Shown here piece by piece: positions 18,184 to 27,137 of a stretch of 36,086 nt of DNA. The stretch spans positions 89,619 through 125,704 of the forward strand of contig JAGRDS010000005.1 of assembly GCA_020446945.1 (NCBI GenBank), given 5' to 3'. The notes below the pieces were generated by a model. It saw nothing but the letters and a program-made list of their open reading frames with translations, had not been told where the DNA came from and made no database searches. The stretch comes from Parvularculaceae bacterium (GTDB lineage Bacteria; Pseudomonadota; Alphaproteobacteria; Caulobacterales; Parvularculaceae). The position numbers and the translations under genes are program-made. Position 1 is the first letter of the stretch. Each line of letters opens with the position of its first letter.

Positions 18184-18561
18184 TTATTTAGGAAGTGCGC
18201 TGAGCCTTAAAAGGACGCGCTTCATATCGTCAAGCAGTGACGCGAAATTGCGCGTCGCAGCGGATCGGCGCGCGATCAGGACATAGTCGAACCCCGCTGC
18301 GGCGTTTTCCGAGAAAACAGCGCCGACAGCAGCGCGCAGACGCCGTTTTATGCGGTTTCGCACGACCGCATTGCCAATCCTGCGGGTGACCGTGAAGCCG
18401 ACCCTCGTTTCGCCGCTCTGGTTGGCGCTCTTTGAACGGGTCAGCACGAATGCCGGCGAGTGCGCACGCAATCCGGACTGCGCCGCCAGGAAATCGCGCC
18501 GTTTTTTGAGGGACTCGAGGCGGAGGGCGCGCTCGGTGCGCTCACGCTCCGTATTTTCCAC
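18184..18561 (-). CDS. rnpA: Ribonuclease P protein component RnpA
   Basis: The 125-residue protein subunit of RNase P, which helps the catalytic RNA cut 5' leaders from pre-tRNA. The N-terminal LKKRRDFLAAQSG is the usual opening. The RNR motif is present in RRIGNAVVRNRIKRRLRAAV, followed by GFDYVLIARRSAATRNF. The start codon is GTG at 18561, 14 bases after the rpmH stop, with GGGAA just upstream. The rpmH-rnpA order is conserved across bacteria. Confidence 0.95.
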   Translation of the reverse strand: MENTERERTERALRLESLKKRRDFLAAQSGLRAHSPAFVLTRSKSANQSGETRVGFTVTRRIGNAVVRNRIKRRLRAAVGAVFSENAAAGFDYVLIARRSAATRNFASLLDDMKRVLLRLSALPK

Positions 18562-18575
18562 AATTCCCGCGGGAA

Positions 18576-18710
18576 CTAGGCCGACAACCGCTTGCGCCCC
18601 TTGGCGCGGCGGCGGGCCAGGACCTTACGGCCGTTCTTGGTCGCAAGGCGCGCACGGAAGCCATGACGGCGCTTGCGAACGAGCTTGCTCGGTTGATAGG
18701 TCCGTTTCAT
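18576..18710 (-). CDS. rpmH: 50S ribosomal protein L34
   Basis: A 44-codon gene: it opens Met-Lys-Arg-Thr-Tyr-Gln-Pro-Ser-Lys and continues [22 protein letters not shown], then GRKRLSA and TAG (18578-18576). This is the full-length, near-invariant L34 sequence, a small very basic protein of the large ribosomal subunit. It is the first gene of rpmH-rnpA-yidC-engB. The promoter at 18765-18793 and a GAGAAAG ribosome site precede it. Confidence 0.98.
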   Translation of the reverse strand: MKRTYQPSKLVRKRRHGFRARLATKNGRKVLARRRAKGRKRLSA

Positions 18711-18764
18711 CGTCTTTCTCGCGGATTCTTGACGCCGGCCTTTCGGCCCGGGCGTGAGGCCGGG

Positions 18765-18793
18765 CTATTAGACGAGGGGCCCGGGCCCGTCAA
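18765..18793 (-). promoter_or_regulatory. Sigma-70 promoter for rpmH operon
   Basis: On the minus strand TTGACG (18793-18788) and TAATAG (18770-18765) are separated by exactly 17 bases, about 55 bases before the rpmH ATG. This is the best sigma-70-type match I found in the window. The untranslated leader contains a GC-rich inverted repeat (GCCCGGGC and GGCC blocks). Confidence 0.7.
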
Positions 18794-18943
18794 GCGCAGG
18801 GCGCGAAGAAGCGCCGGCGAGCGGCGCGGTTTATCTCGCCTTTGTGAGCGTGCGGCGCCGAAACGTCAAAAGCCAAAGCGGATCGGCTCTGTTACCCCGC
18901 AGCGTTCCGCCCCATGTTCGATCGCGACAGGAAATTGAAACCC

Positions 18944-19687
18944 ATGACCGCACCCGCCCGGCCAAGGCCGGCCCTCGCCCGCTTTTTACCGCTCGCACTC
19001 ATTCTCGCCGCAGCGGCCGCCATCTTCGCGACCGGCGCGCATCGCTACCTCACTCTGGAGGCGTTGAAAGACCATCGCGCGGGACTGGAGGCGCTTGTCG
19101 ACAAAAACCTGCCGGTCGCGCTTGCGCTTTTTGCACTCGCGTATATCGCCGTCGCCGCGCTTTCGCTTCCCGGCGCTACAATCATGTCCCTGCTTGGCGG
19201 CTTCCTGTTCGGACCTTTGATCGGAACGGCGGCCGTTGTCGTTGCGGCGACCATAGGAGCGACAATCATCTTCATGGCGGCGAAAACCGCGCTCGGCGAT
19301 TCCCTGAAGCGACGCGCAGGTCCGTTTGCAAGAAAGATGGAGGAAGGTTTCAAAGACAATGCTTTCTCCTACCTGCTCCTGTTGCGGCTTATTCCTTTGT
19401 TCCCGTTCTTCATCGTCAATATTGCGCCGTCGTTCTTCAACATTCGAATGCGCACTTTCGCAGCGGCGACGTTCATCGGAATTATTCCGGGCGCGTTTGC
19501 ATTCGTCAGCGCGGGCGCGGGCCTTGGCGCAGTTCTGGACGCCGGAGAAGACGTTAAACTGACAGGACTGTTAACCCAGCCTGCCGTATTGACGCCGATC
19601 ATCGCGCTGAGCCTGCTGGCCATGTTGCCGATTGCGGCGAAAAAAATGGGGTGGGTCAAATCATCCGGCGCGGAGCGGAACTCGTGA
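18944..19687 (+). CDS. TVP38/TMEM64 family membrane protein
   Basis: A 247-residue inner-membrane protein of the SNARE-associated (DedA-like, VTT) superfamily. A first helix lies at about residues 12-30. The conserved domain includes ALSLPGATIMSLLGGFLFGP, a run of small hydrophobic residues, and the signature RLIPLFPFFIVNIAPSFFNI. A final helix precedes the C-terminus. These proteins are implicated in lipid scrambling or transport; the exact role is unknown. ATG 18944 with AGGAAA upstream is preferred to 18914. The stop overlaps the GTG start of the following flavoprotein by four bases, so the two are co-translated. Single-chain fusions of these two families are known in other bacteria. Confidence 0.88.
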   Translation: MTAPARPRPALARFLPLALILAAAAAIFATGAHRYLTLEALKDHRAGLEALVDKNLPVALALFALAYIAVAALSLPGATIMSLLGGFLFGPLIGTAAVVVAATIGATIIFMAAKTALGDSLKRRAGPFARKMEEGFKDNAFSYLLLLRLIPLFPFFIVNIAPSFFNIRMRTFAAATFIGIIPGAFAFVSAGAGLGAVLDAGEDVKLTGLLTQPAVLTPIIALSLLAMLPIAAKKMGWVKSSGAERNS

Positions 19688-21099
19688 GCGACAGGATTTC
19701 AGCCGACATTTGCATCATCGGCGCTGGTTCAGGCGGGCTTTCCATAGCAGCCGGAGCCGCGCAACTCGGCAGAAAAGTCGTCCTTCTCGAAAAGGGAGAA
19801 ATGGGCGGCGATTGCCTCAACTTCGGATGCATTCCCTCGAAGGCGCTAATCGCGGCCGCGTCGCGCGCGCATAACATGCGAACAGCCGGCGCGTTCGGCG
19901 TTTCGCCGGTCGAACCCGAAATCGATTTCGGCGCAGTCATGGATCACGTTCACTCGGTTATCGCGCAGATCGCGCCGCACGACAGTCAGGAACGGTTCGA
20001 AGGACTTGGCGTAATCGTTATCCGCGCAAAGGGAGAATTCGTAAGCCCGCGAACGATAATGGCGGGCGATGCTGTAATCGACGCCAAAAAATTTGTTATC
20101 GCCGCCGGATCGTCGCCGGTCATTCCGCCGATCCCCGGCATTGAAGACGTCAGCTATTTCACCAACGAGTCCATATTTGAAAATCGCGCGCGTCCGGAGC
20201 ATTTGATCGTTCTCGGCGGCGGCCCGATCGGCATTGAGCTCGCGCAAGCGTACATGCGCCTCGGCGCGCGCGTCAGCGTCGTCGAAGCGGATACGATCCT
20301 GAATCGCGACGATCCGGACGCCGTCGATGTCGTACGAAAGGCGCTCGATCGCGACGGCGTGAAACTGTACGAAAGAACCAAAGTCGTCAGCGTCTCCAAA
20401 AGCGGAAGCTGCGTTCGAATAGAAACCGGCGCCGGCGAGACGATCGAAGGCTCGCACCTCCTCGTCGCTGCGGGCAGGCGCGCAAACCTCGACGGACTCG
20501 GACTTGAAAAAGCTGGCGTCGAATTCGACGGGCGGAACCTGAAGCTGAATTCGCGGCTGCAAACGACGAACAAACGCATCTACGCCGTCGGCGATGTCGC
20601 CGGCGGAATGCAATTTACGCATGTCGCGGGCGATCACGCCTCGACCGCCGTGCGAAATATCCTGTTCAAGTTTCCGTCCGGACGCCGCGATAATCTGGCG
20701 CCGCGCGTCACCTATTGCGATCCGGAACTCGCCAGCGTCGGACCGAGCCCGCGCGAGGCGGCGAAATTTGGAAAGAAAGTCAAAATCGTTCGCTGTGATT
20801 TTGCGGACAATGACCGCGCGCGCGCCGAACGCCAAACGGACGGATTCCTGAAAGCCGTAATCGCCGAAAACGGCCGCATTCTCGGGGCGACAATCGTCGG
20901 CGAAGGCGCCGGCGAGGAAATCGGCCTGTGGTCCTTTGCGATCGCAAACAACTTGAAGATCAAGGCGATGGCATCGTATATCGCGCCTTATCCAACGCGC
21001 GGCGAAATCTCGAAACGCGCCGGCGGGGCATATTTTACGCCGACGCTCTTCTCGGACCGTACGCGCAGATTGGTCGATATTCTTTCGACCTTTGATTAG
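19684..21099 (+). CDS. FAD-dependent disulfide oxidoreductase (mercuric-reductase-like)
   Basis: A 471-residue member of the pyridine nucleotide-disulfide oxidoreductase family. It has an N-terminal FAD GxGxxG (IIGAGSGG), redox cysteines at about 44 and 49 (GGDCLNFGCIPSK), and the NAD(P) fold LGGGPIGIELAQAYMRLG. The second FAD motif is YAVGDVAGGMQFTHVAGDHA, and a dimerisation domain follows. The C-terminal segment reads APYPTRGE where lipoamide dehydrogenases carry the catalytic His of HxxxxE, so it is not a classical Lpd. It also lacks the C-terminal Cys pair and N-terminal heavy-metal domain of true MerA. GTG 19684 overlaps the TVP38 stop (GTGA), with GGAG upstream. Substrate unknown; probably acts with the TVP38 partner at the membrane. 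Confidence 0.88.
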   Translation: MSDRISADICIIGAGSGGLSIAAGAAQLGRKVVLLEKGEMGGDCLNFGCIPSKALIAAASRAHNMRTAGAFGVSPVEPEIDFGAVMDHVHSVIAQIAPHDSQERFEGLGVIVIRAKGEFVSPRTIMAGDAVIDAKKFVIAAGSSPVIPPIPGIEDVSYFTNESIFENRARPEHLIVLGGGPIGIELAQAYMRLGARVSVVEADTILNRDDPDAVDVVRKALDRDGVKLYERTKVVSVSKSGSCVRIETGAGETIEGSHLLVAAGRRANLDGLGLEKAGVEFDGRNLKLNSRLQTTNKRIYAVGDVAGGMQFTHVAGDHASTAVRNILFKFPSGRRDNLAPRVTYCDPELASVGPSPREAAKFGKKVKIVRCDFADNDRARAERQTDGFLKAVIAENGRILGATIVGEGAGEEIGLWSFAIANNLKIKAMASYIAPYPTRGEISKRAGGAYFTPTLFSDRTRRLVDILSTFD

Positions 21100-21115
21100 G
21101 GCCGCGATTGAAGAA

Positions 21116-22540
21116 ATGAAGATCAGGGGGGCGATCTACGAGAAATTCCGGCGATCCCTGTCGTCGAAGCTCCTTGCTCTGACTATTTTGTTTGTCTTTA
21201 TCGCCGAAGTCGTTGTTCTGGTGCCGTCCGTTTCCAAGCAACGCCTCGACTGGCTGAACGCGCGCCTTGAAGCGGCGTATCTTGTCGGTTTGGCTCTCGA
21301 TTCGCCGAGCGGCGAAATGATCGAGCCTGAGTTCGCTGAGCAACTATTCGGCACGGCCAATATACTCGGCGTCGCACTGGACCGGGATGGCGCGCGTTTG
21401 ATGGTGATGACGCCGAAACTAACTTCGGATCAGGCGCAGATCGTACGATACGTCAATCTGAAATATGCGACGATTGATCAGAATATCGCCGCCGCGTGGG
21501 CGACCATGTTCTCAAGCGGGGAACATTCTGTCCGCGTTGTCGGCAAGACCCGCTATGCGGAAATCGGCGAAGTCGACATGTTCGTATCGCAGACCGCGTT
21601 ACGGCGCGACCTGCGCATCTATGCGCGCAACGTGCTTTTTCTTTCCCTGATTATTTCAACGCTGACCGCAAGCCTGCTATTCTGGTCGCTCAATCGCATG
21701 ATTGTGCGCCCGGTCTCGCGCCTGACGAAAAACATGGCGGCGTTCGAAAACGCCCCGGAGGACGAGCTTGCCGTTCTGGCGCCAAGCCGGCGCCTGGACG
21801 AAATCGGCGCTGCGGAAAGAAGTCTTTCCTCCCTCGAAAAACGATTGCAATCGCTGCTGACCGAACGCCGCCGCCTCGCCGCGCTGGGATCGGGGATTTC
21901 GAAAATCAGCCACGATCTGCGAAACATACTCGCTTCAGCGCAGTTGATGTCCGACCGACTCGCCAAAAGCGAAGATCCGCGCGTCAGGAAATTAAGCCCG
22001 CGGCTCATTTCGGCGCTGGATCGCGCCATCGCGCTTTCACGGGATACGCTGAATTACGCGCGTATGGAGCCTGGGGCGCTGAAAATCGAACGGGTCGGCC
22101 TGAAAAATCTCATCGACGAAGTTTTTGAAGACACGGCGTCACTCAATATCGAGATGCGCAACAATGTCGAGGACGACGTCGAGGTCGACGCGGACCCCAC
22201 CCAGCTTTATCGCGCGATCTTCAACATAGTCAGAAACGCCGTCGATGCGCTATCCGCCGCTGACGGCGCTGAAGCCCGCACCGGGCGCATCGACGTTGCG
22301 GCTTTTGCGTCGTCGCAAAACTGGGCGATTGCAGTTTCCGATGACGGTCCCGGCATACCCGAAGACGCAAAAGCGCATTTGTTCGAACCTTTCAAGGGCT
22401 CCAAAAAGCCCGGCGGCTCGGGATTGGGCGTTGCGATAGCACATGAAATCGCGCGCGCGCATGGCGGCGAGCTGACGCTGGCGAAAAGCGATCAGACCGG
22501 CGCCACGTTCAAGATCACGCTGCCGGTCAAACCTCAATAA
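21116..22540 (+). CDS. Orphan membrane sensor histidine kinase with HAMP domain
   Basis: A 474-residue two-component sensor. It has TM1 at about residues 19-38, a periplasmic domain of about 130 residues, TM2 at about 172-192 (VLFLSLIISTLTASLLFWSL), then HAMP (RPVSRLTKNMAAF). The dimerisation helix carries phospho-acceptor His266 in ISKISHDLRNIL. The ATPase domain has NIVRNAVDAL (N box), DDGPGIP (G1), LFEPF and GGSGLGVAI (G2). SHDLRN is the NtrB/HPK4-like H-box form. No response regulator gene lies nearby, so its partner is unknown. ATG 21116 is 17 bases after the flavoprotein stop, probably in the same operon. Its 3' end overlaps convergent ggt by seven bases. Confidence 0.88.
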   Translation: MKIRGAIYEKFRRSLSSKLLALTILFVFIAEVVVLVPSVSKQRLDWLNARLEAAYLVGLALDSPSGEMIEPEFAEQLFGTANILGVALDRDGARLMVMTPKLTSDQAQIVRYVNLKYATIDQNIAAAWATMFSSGEHSVRVVGKTRYAEIGEVDMFVSQTALRRDLRIYARNVLFLSLIISTLTASLLFWSLNRMIVRPVSRLTKNMAAFENAPEDELAVLAPSRRLDEIGAAERSLSSLEKRLQSLLTERRRLAALGSGISKISHDLRNILASAQLMSDRLAKSEDPRVRKLSPRLISALDRAIALSRDTLNYARMEPGALKIERVGLKNLIDEVFEDTASLNIEMRNNVEDDVEVDADPTQLYRAIFNIVRNAVDALSAADGAEARTGRIDVAAFASSQNWAIAVSDDGPGIPEDAKAHLFEPFKGSKKPGGSGLGVAIAHEIARAHGGELTLAKSDQTGATFKITLPVKPQ

Positions 22541-24303
22541 TACCCCGCGCCGCCGCTCGGTTCGCGCGGATCAGGCGCGCCCATCAACACGCCGTCGCGC
22601 AGCATGATCGTATTCGTGCGTCCGAGCGGGCGCATCTGAACGCCGCCATCCGGCGAGCGCGCAACATTGAACCCCCGCTCATCCAGAATGCGGATTGTAT
22701 CAATGGAGATGCCCGGCTCGACGAATACCTTGTCAGGCTGCCATTGGTGATGAATTTTCGGCATGGCGTTCGCCTGCATCGGGTTCATGCCGAATTCCAG
22801 AATATTAAGAACGTTTTGAAGAACGACATTGATAATCGTCGAACCGCCGGGCGTTCCGGTGACGAACACCGCCTTACCGTCCTTTGCAACGATCGTCGGC
22901 GTCATTGACGACAAGGGCCGCTTGAGCGGCTGAATCTCGTTGGCTTGCGCGCCCAGAAGGCCGTATCCGTTCGGCGCGCCCGGCTTGGCCGAAAAATCAT
23001 CCATCTCGTTGTTCAGCAAAAAGCCGGCTCCGTCGACTGAATAGGAACTGCCGAACGTGAAATTCAGCGTCGTCGTAACGGCGACGGCGTTTCCATTCTT
23101 GTCCATCACGGAATAATGGGTCGTCTGCGGACTTTCGTCGACAGGCCCCAGCCCGGGGCGCACATCTTCCGATCTGGTGGCGCGTTTCGGATTTATTGAT
23201 TTGCGCAACTTTTCCGCATAAGCCGGATCGACAAGCCGCTTGACCGGAACGTCGAAGAAATCCGGATCGCCGAGATATTCCGAACGGTCCGCATAGGCGC
23301 GCCGCATCGCTTCGGTGAGCGCGCCGAGATAGTCGGCGCTATTGTGCCCCATCGACACCAGATCGTAACCTGAAAGCACATTCAACATCTCGATAAGATG
23401 CACCCCGCCCGATGACGGAGGCGGCATCGAAATGACTTCATAGCCTCGAAACTCGCCAACGACCGCAGGACGCTCAATCGCCTTGTAGTTTTTCAGATCT
23501 TCAAGCGAGATCAGACCGCCGTTGCTTCGCATTTCCGTAACGATAAGATCGGCGACCGGCCCTTCATAAAACCCGGCCGCGCCGCCGGCGGCGATCGCCT
23601 TCAGGGTTTTTGCGAGATCTTTCTGAACGAATTTTTCGCCCCGCGCATAAGGTGCGCCATCCTTCAGGAAATAAGCCAGGGTCGAGGGATCGCGTGCAAA
23701 CCGGTCGGCGTAGTCGCCCATCGCATCAGACAATGCGGCCGTCGTCGAAAATCCCTTTTCCGCGAGACGGATAGCCGGAGCCATCACATCCTTGAGCCGC
23801 ATCGTTCCGTATTTCTCAAGCGCCGTCGTCATCCCCATGACAGAGCCCGGAACGCCGGCGGACAGATGGCTGAATCTGGCGCGCATATTATCGACTTCGC
23901 CCGTTTCATCGAGAAACATGTCCCTCGACGCGCCGGCGGGGGCCATTTCGCGAAAGTCGATCGTAATCGCTTCGGCGCGGTCGGCCAGCTTTATGACCAT
24001 GAACCCGCCGCCGCCGATATTTCCCGCCTGCGGATGGGTGACGGCGAGCGCAAAACCGGTGGCGACTGCGGCATCGACGACATTGCCGCCTTGCTTGAGA
24101 ATTTCCGCGCCGACCTCGGCTGCGATTTTATCCTGGGCGACGACCATGCCGTTATCGGCTTCGATCGGATGGAACAGCGAGGGATAAGAGACAAGCGCAT
24201 TGGCGCCGGCGTCATCGTCATCGGGCTGGGCGGACGCCGCTATCGGCGCCGTCGCAATCAAGAATGCAGCTGTTGCGCGGCGAATGCGTTTTAAATCGAA
24301 CAT
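22534..24303 (-). CDS. ggt: Gamma-glutamyltransferase
   Basis: A 589-residue periplasmic N-terminal-nucleophile hydrolase. It cleaves the gamma-glutamyl bond of glutathione and transfers the glutamyl group to water or amino acids. A signal peptide spans residues 1-25 (TAAFLIATAPIAASA). Self-cleavage is expected before Thr394 in ESPQTTHYSVMD, giving large and small subunits. PPPSSGGVHLIEMLN and NNEMDDFSAKPG (lid-loop region) are conserved, as is GTPGGSTIINVVLQ. A GGAGAGGG ribosome site precedes ATG 24303. The next gene upstream is divergent. All key residues appear intact, so it should be active. Confidence 0.95.
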   Translation of the reverse strand: MFDLKRIRRATAAFLIATAPIAASAQPDDDDAGANALVSYPSLFHPIEADNGMVVAQDKIAAEVGAEILKQGGNVVDAAVATGFALAVTHPQAGNIGGGGFMVIKLADRAEAITIDFREMAPAGASRDMFLDETGEVDNMRARFSHLSAGVPGSVMGMTTALEKYGTMRLKDVMAPAIRLAEKGFSTTAALSDAMGDYADRFARDPSTLAYFLKDGAPYARGEKFVQKDLAKTLKAIAAGGAAGFYEGPVADLIVTEMRSNGGLISLEDLKNYKAIERPAVVGEFRGYEVISMPPPSSGGVHLIEMLNVLSGYDLVSMGHNSADYLGALTEAMRRAYADRSEYLGDPDFFDVPVKRLVDPAYAEKLRKSINPKRATRSEDVRPGLGPVDESPQTTHYSVMDKNGNAVAVTTTLNFTFGSSYSVDGAGFLLNNEMDDFSAKPGAPNGYGLLGAQANEIQPLKRPLSSMTPTIVAKDGKAVFVTGTPGGSTIINVVLQNVLNILEFGMNPMQANAMPKIHHQWQPDKVFVEPGISIDTIRILDERGFNVARSPDGGVQMRPLGRTNTIMLRDGVLMGAPDPREPSGGAGYY

Positions 24304-24403
24304 AACCCTCTCCAGTCGGCGCCCGGGCGAATGCGCCCGCGTTTTTGCGGCCGATAAGAGTTTGGTCTAGCTTCATCGGCCGCAAATATGAAGATCGGCG
24401 AAC

Positions 24404-25387
24404 ATGGCGAAATCCGGACCCGGCCCGCGAAATGACATTACAGACGTTCCGGGCGTAAAAATCGGGCAGGCGCACGATGAAAATGTGCGAACCGGGGTGA
24501 GCGTCGTCATTCCGGATGCGCCGGCGATCGTCGCCGGAGATATTCGCGGCGGCGGACCGGGTACGCGCGAGACCGATCTTCTCGATCCGTCCAGCCTGGT
24601 CGAGCGCGCCGACGCGATCGTCCTGGCCGGCGGATCGTCATACGGTCTCGCGGCCGGCGACGGCGTGACCGCATTTCTGGGCGCGGCGGGAAAAGGGTTT
24701 CGCCTGATGGAGACGCCAGGCGTTCCGCCCTCGCCCATCGTACCGGCGGCCATACTTTACGACCTCGCCAATGGCGGCGACAAAAACTGGGGGGCGAACC
24801 CGCCCTATGCCTGTCTTGGCCGCGAGGCGGCGGCGGCGGCGGGCGTTTCGATGTCGCAGGGGCGCGCAGGGGCCGGCTTCGGCGCGCGCGCCGGCGCCGA
24901 GCAAGGCGGGATCGGTTCGGTTTCGTATGACGCCGGGCGCGGGCTGGTGATCGGCGCCGTCATGGCCGTCAACAGTTTCGGGTCGGTTCGCGCGCCCGGA
25001 TCACGCGCCTTCTGGGCCGCGCCGTTTGAAATGAACGCCGAATTCGGCGGGCTCGGCGGGCCGCAGTCCGGCGCCGCGGCCGATTTTCCTTCGGATACGA
25101 AACTCGCGGGCGTGCGTGCGAACACGACGATCGGCGTTGTCGCCGTCAGCGCCGCACTGACGCAGGCGCAGGCCAAACGCATCGCAATCATGGCCCAGGA
25201 CGGGATCGCGCGGGCGATCAGGCCGGTTCACGGGCCGACCGACGGCGACGTAATCTTCGTTCTGGCGACCGATGGGCCCAAGCCGGACGGACCGCTCGAA
25301 CTGACGCGGATCGGAACCATTGCGGCCGATTGCGTCGCGCGGGCGATCGCGCGGGCCGTATTTGAAGCCGACCGGCCGCCAGGCTGA
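24404..25387 (+). CDS. P1-family peptidase (DmpA-like aminopeptidase)
   Basis: A 327-residue member of peptidase family S58/P1, which includes DmpA L-aminopeptidase/D-esterase and beta-peptidyl aminopeptidases. These are self-processing enzymes. The conserved N-terminal NDITDVPGVKIG and VVIPDAPAIVAGDIRGGGPG are followed by LAGGSSYGLAAGDGV. The predicted self-cleavage site is Asn240-Thr241 in GVRANTTIGVVAV, with Thr as the new N-terminal nucleophile (Ser in DmpA). GPTDGDVIFVLATD is typical. No signal peptide is seen, so it is probably cytoplasmic. It is divergent from ggt with 100 bases between; both handle unusual N-terminal peptide bonds, but a joint role is speculation. Confidence 0.9.
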   Translation: MAKSGPGPRNDITDVPGVKIGQAHDENVRTGVSVVIPDAPAIVAGDIRGGGPGTRETDLLDPSSLVERADAIVLAGGSSYGLAAGDGVTAFLGAAGKGFRLMETPGVPPSPIVPAAILYDLANGGDKNWGANPPYACLGREAAAAAGVSMSQGRAGAGFGARAGAEQGGIGSVSYDAGRGLVIGAVMAVNSFGSVRAPGSRAFWAAPFEMNAEFGGLGGPQSGAAADFPSDTKLAGVRANTTIGVVAVSAALTQAQAKRIAIMAQDGIARAIRPVHGPTDGDVIFVLATDGPKPDGPLELTRIGTIAADCVARAIARAVFEADRPPG

Positions 25388-25453
25388 ATTCCCTCGCTTG
25401 CAATCATCGAGACGATGCGCTTAAAGGCGCCTTCGCATCGTCGATGCGCATGC

Positions 25454-25530
25454 GCGCCCGTAGCTCAGCTGGATAGAGCACCAGACTACGAATCTGGGGG
25501 TCAGAGGTTCGAATCCTTTCGGGCGCGCCA
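25454..25530 (+). tRNA. tRNA-Arg (anticodon ACG)
   Basis: A 77-base cloverleaf with encoded CCA. The acceptor GCGCCCG pairs with CGGGCGC, discriminator G. The D arm is GCTCAGCTGGATAGAGC. The anticodon stem CCAGA/TCTGG holds loop CTACGAA, giving ACG (deaminated to ICG, reads CGN). The T arm is AGAGG-TTCGAAT-CCTTT with a G:T pair. Confidence 0.96.
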
Positions 25531-25606
25531 TTCCACTTTAAAACATTCCGGATACGCAGGTTGCCTGCGTTCAGAAAATCAATCGCATTCAATGCGTTTG
25601 ATAAGA

Positions 25607-25625
25607 AACCGCCGGTCCGGTTTTT
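25607..25625. terminator. Possible shared terminator between convergent tRNA genes
   Basis: AACCG and CGGTT frame a short hairpin followed by TTT on the plus strand. Two further small hairpins (25554-25570, ACGCAGG/CCTGCGT, and 25584-25596, CGCAT/ATGCG) lie upstream. Weak, but placed where either tRNA transcript would end. Confidence 0.3.
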
Positions 25626-25632
25626 GGAAAAT

Positions 25633-25709
<77 letters not shown>

Positions 25710-25880
25710 CCAACATTTTTCCGGTCGCTTGTCGGGCCGCGAGCGGGCAGACCTGCGCCGGAAAGAAGCGGCGATATAGCGACCCCGCGGCGCCGGCGCA
25801 AGCCCTTTGGGCCGCGGGTTTTGAATTCACGCGCCCGCCGCTATGGTGGGATCGGGTTTTCGCCTGAAAGGGATGATTTC

Positions 25881-26762
25881 ATGCGCCGTATTTTTCTAGC
25901 CGCATTCACGCTCCTCGCCGCAGCCGCCTGTTCAAAACCGGCGGTGGAAACAATCGGCGAAGCCGAAAAGGCGATACCCGCCGAACCGACCGTCGATGAG
26001 TTGCGCCTTTATGTGCTTGATTGCGGGCGCATCGATATTTCCGATCTGTCCGTTTTCGACCGCGGCGGCGCCTATGACGGGCGCAGCGACAATTTCGTCG
26101 ACTCCTGTTATCTTGTTCGTCATCCCTCAGGCGATCTGATGTGGGATTCGGGTTTGCCAGACGCGCTGAACGCCGCACCTGAAGGCGTCGTCAATCCGCC
26201 CTTCACGATCACCGTGCCGAAGACCGTACAGGGGCAGTTGGAACGAATGGGCGTGCCCCCGGACTATGTCGAGTATTTCTCGATTTCGCATTCGCATTTC
26301 GATCATGTCGGCAACGCAAATCTATTCAAGAACTCGACATTTATCGTGAACGAGAAAGAACGCGATTACATGTTCCGAGCGGAAGCGCGCGCCGATACGC
26401 AGAATTTCGCCAATTATTCCGACCTCGAAGCGGCGAAGAAAATCACCTTCACGGACAGTTACGACGTGTTCGGCGACGGATCGGTCATCATCATATCTAT
26501 GCCGGGCCACACGCCCGGCCATTCGGTGTTGCTCGTCAATCTTGAACATACAGGACCGGTGCTTCTTTCCGGCGATCTTTATCACCTTGATGAAGCGCGC
26601 GAGAAAAGGACTGTTCCCGCGTTCAACACAAACGCCGAAGACACGATAGCGTCCATGGACAAATTCGAGGAACTGGCGAAAGCGAGCGGCGCGCGCGTAA
26701 TCATCCAGCATGAGGACGCGGACTTCAACAATCTGCCGCGCGCGCCCGCTTATCTTGACTGA
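25881..26762 (+). CDS. Metallo-beta-lactamase-fold hydrolase, probable lipoprotein
   Basis: A 293-residue MBL-fold protein resembling the N-acyl-homoserine-lactonase branch. The N-terminus MRRIFLAAFTLLAAAAC looks like a lipoprotein signal with Cys17, though Ala at -3 makes the lipobox weak. The zinc-binding motif HSHFDH is complete (His137, His139, Asp141, His142). MPGHTPGHS (third His) and SGDLYHLDEA (bridging Asp) follow, and IIQHEDADF fits the last ligand near the C-terminus. AAGGGA precedes ATG 25881. Substrate unresolved: lactonase, or another ester or thioester. The export signal is unusual for cytoplasmic AHL lactonases. Confidence 0.85.
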   Translation: MRRIFLAAFTLLAAAACSKPAVETIGEAEKAIPAEPTVDELRLYVLDCGRIDISDLSVFDRGGAYDGRSDNFVDSCYLVRHPSGDLMWDSGLPDALNAAPEGVVNPPFTITVPKTVQGQLERMGVPPDYVEYFSISHSHFDHVGNANLFKNSTFIVNEKERDYMFRAEARADTQNFANYSDLEAAKKITFTDSYDVFGDGSVIIISMPGHTPGHSVLLVNLEHTGPVLLSGDLYHLDEAREKRTVPAFNTNAEDTIASMDKFEELAKASGARVIIQHEDADFNNLPRAPAYLD

Positions 26763-26768
26763 CGGCGT

Positions 26769-27098
26769 TCAATCCAGAAACGCGCGCCCCTCACGATCCT
26801 CGATTTCGAGTATCCAGAGATCTGAATCGAAGCGCCTTTCCTTTTCCAGATAGGCGTCGATGGCGCATTCGTCTGCGGCGCCGTCGAATGGTTCGCGCCA
26901 GATCGCCCGCCCGTCCTCGTCACGCGCTTCGACGTAAACGCGCGCCCTTCCGGCGCCGACATAAACCTTGACGGCGACGGCGCCGGCGTCCGGATCGCCG
27001 CGACGGGAAACGACGGCGAATGCGCCGGCGGCGTGGGCCCTGCGCAAAATCGCTGCGGCGCGAATTTCTGATTTAATTCGGGGTTCGCTCAAATCCAT
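26769..27098 (-). CDS. DUF1491 family protein
   Basis: A small protein of 109 residues. The pattern IRAAAILRRAHAAGAFAVVS, then RRGDPDAGAVAVKV and RFDSDLWILEIEDREGRAF matches DUF1491, a mainly alphaproteobacterial family of unknown function. It is probably cytosolic, with no signal or membrane segment. It follows the PAS histidine kinase gene by 39 bases on the same strand, so the two are likely co-transcribed. Confidence 0.8.
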   Translation of the reverse strand: MDLSEPRIKSEIRAAAILRRAHAAGAFAVVSRRGDPDAGAVAVKVYVGAGRARVYVEARDEDGRAIWREPFDGAADECAIDAYLEKERRFDSDLWILEIEDREGRAFLD

Positions 27099-27137
27099 CT
27101 CCAGCGCGCCGTTTATCGGGCCGACCGGATCGACAGA

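Noticed and set aside
19846..20835. 329-codon open frame antisense to the flavoprotein
   Set aside because: Complete overlap with a gene that has intact motifs; no ribosome site or recognisable domain.
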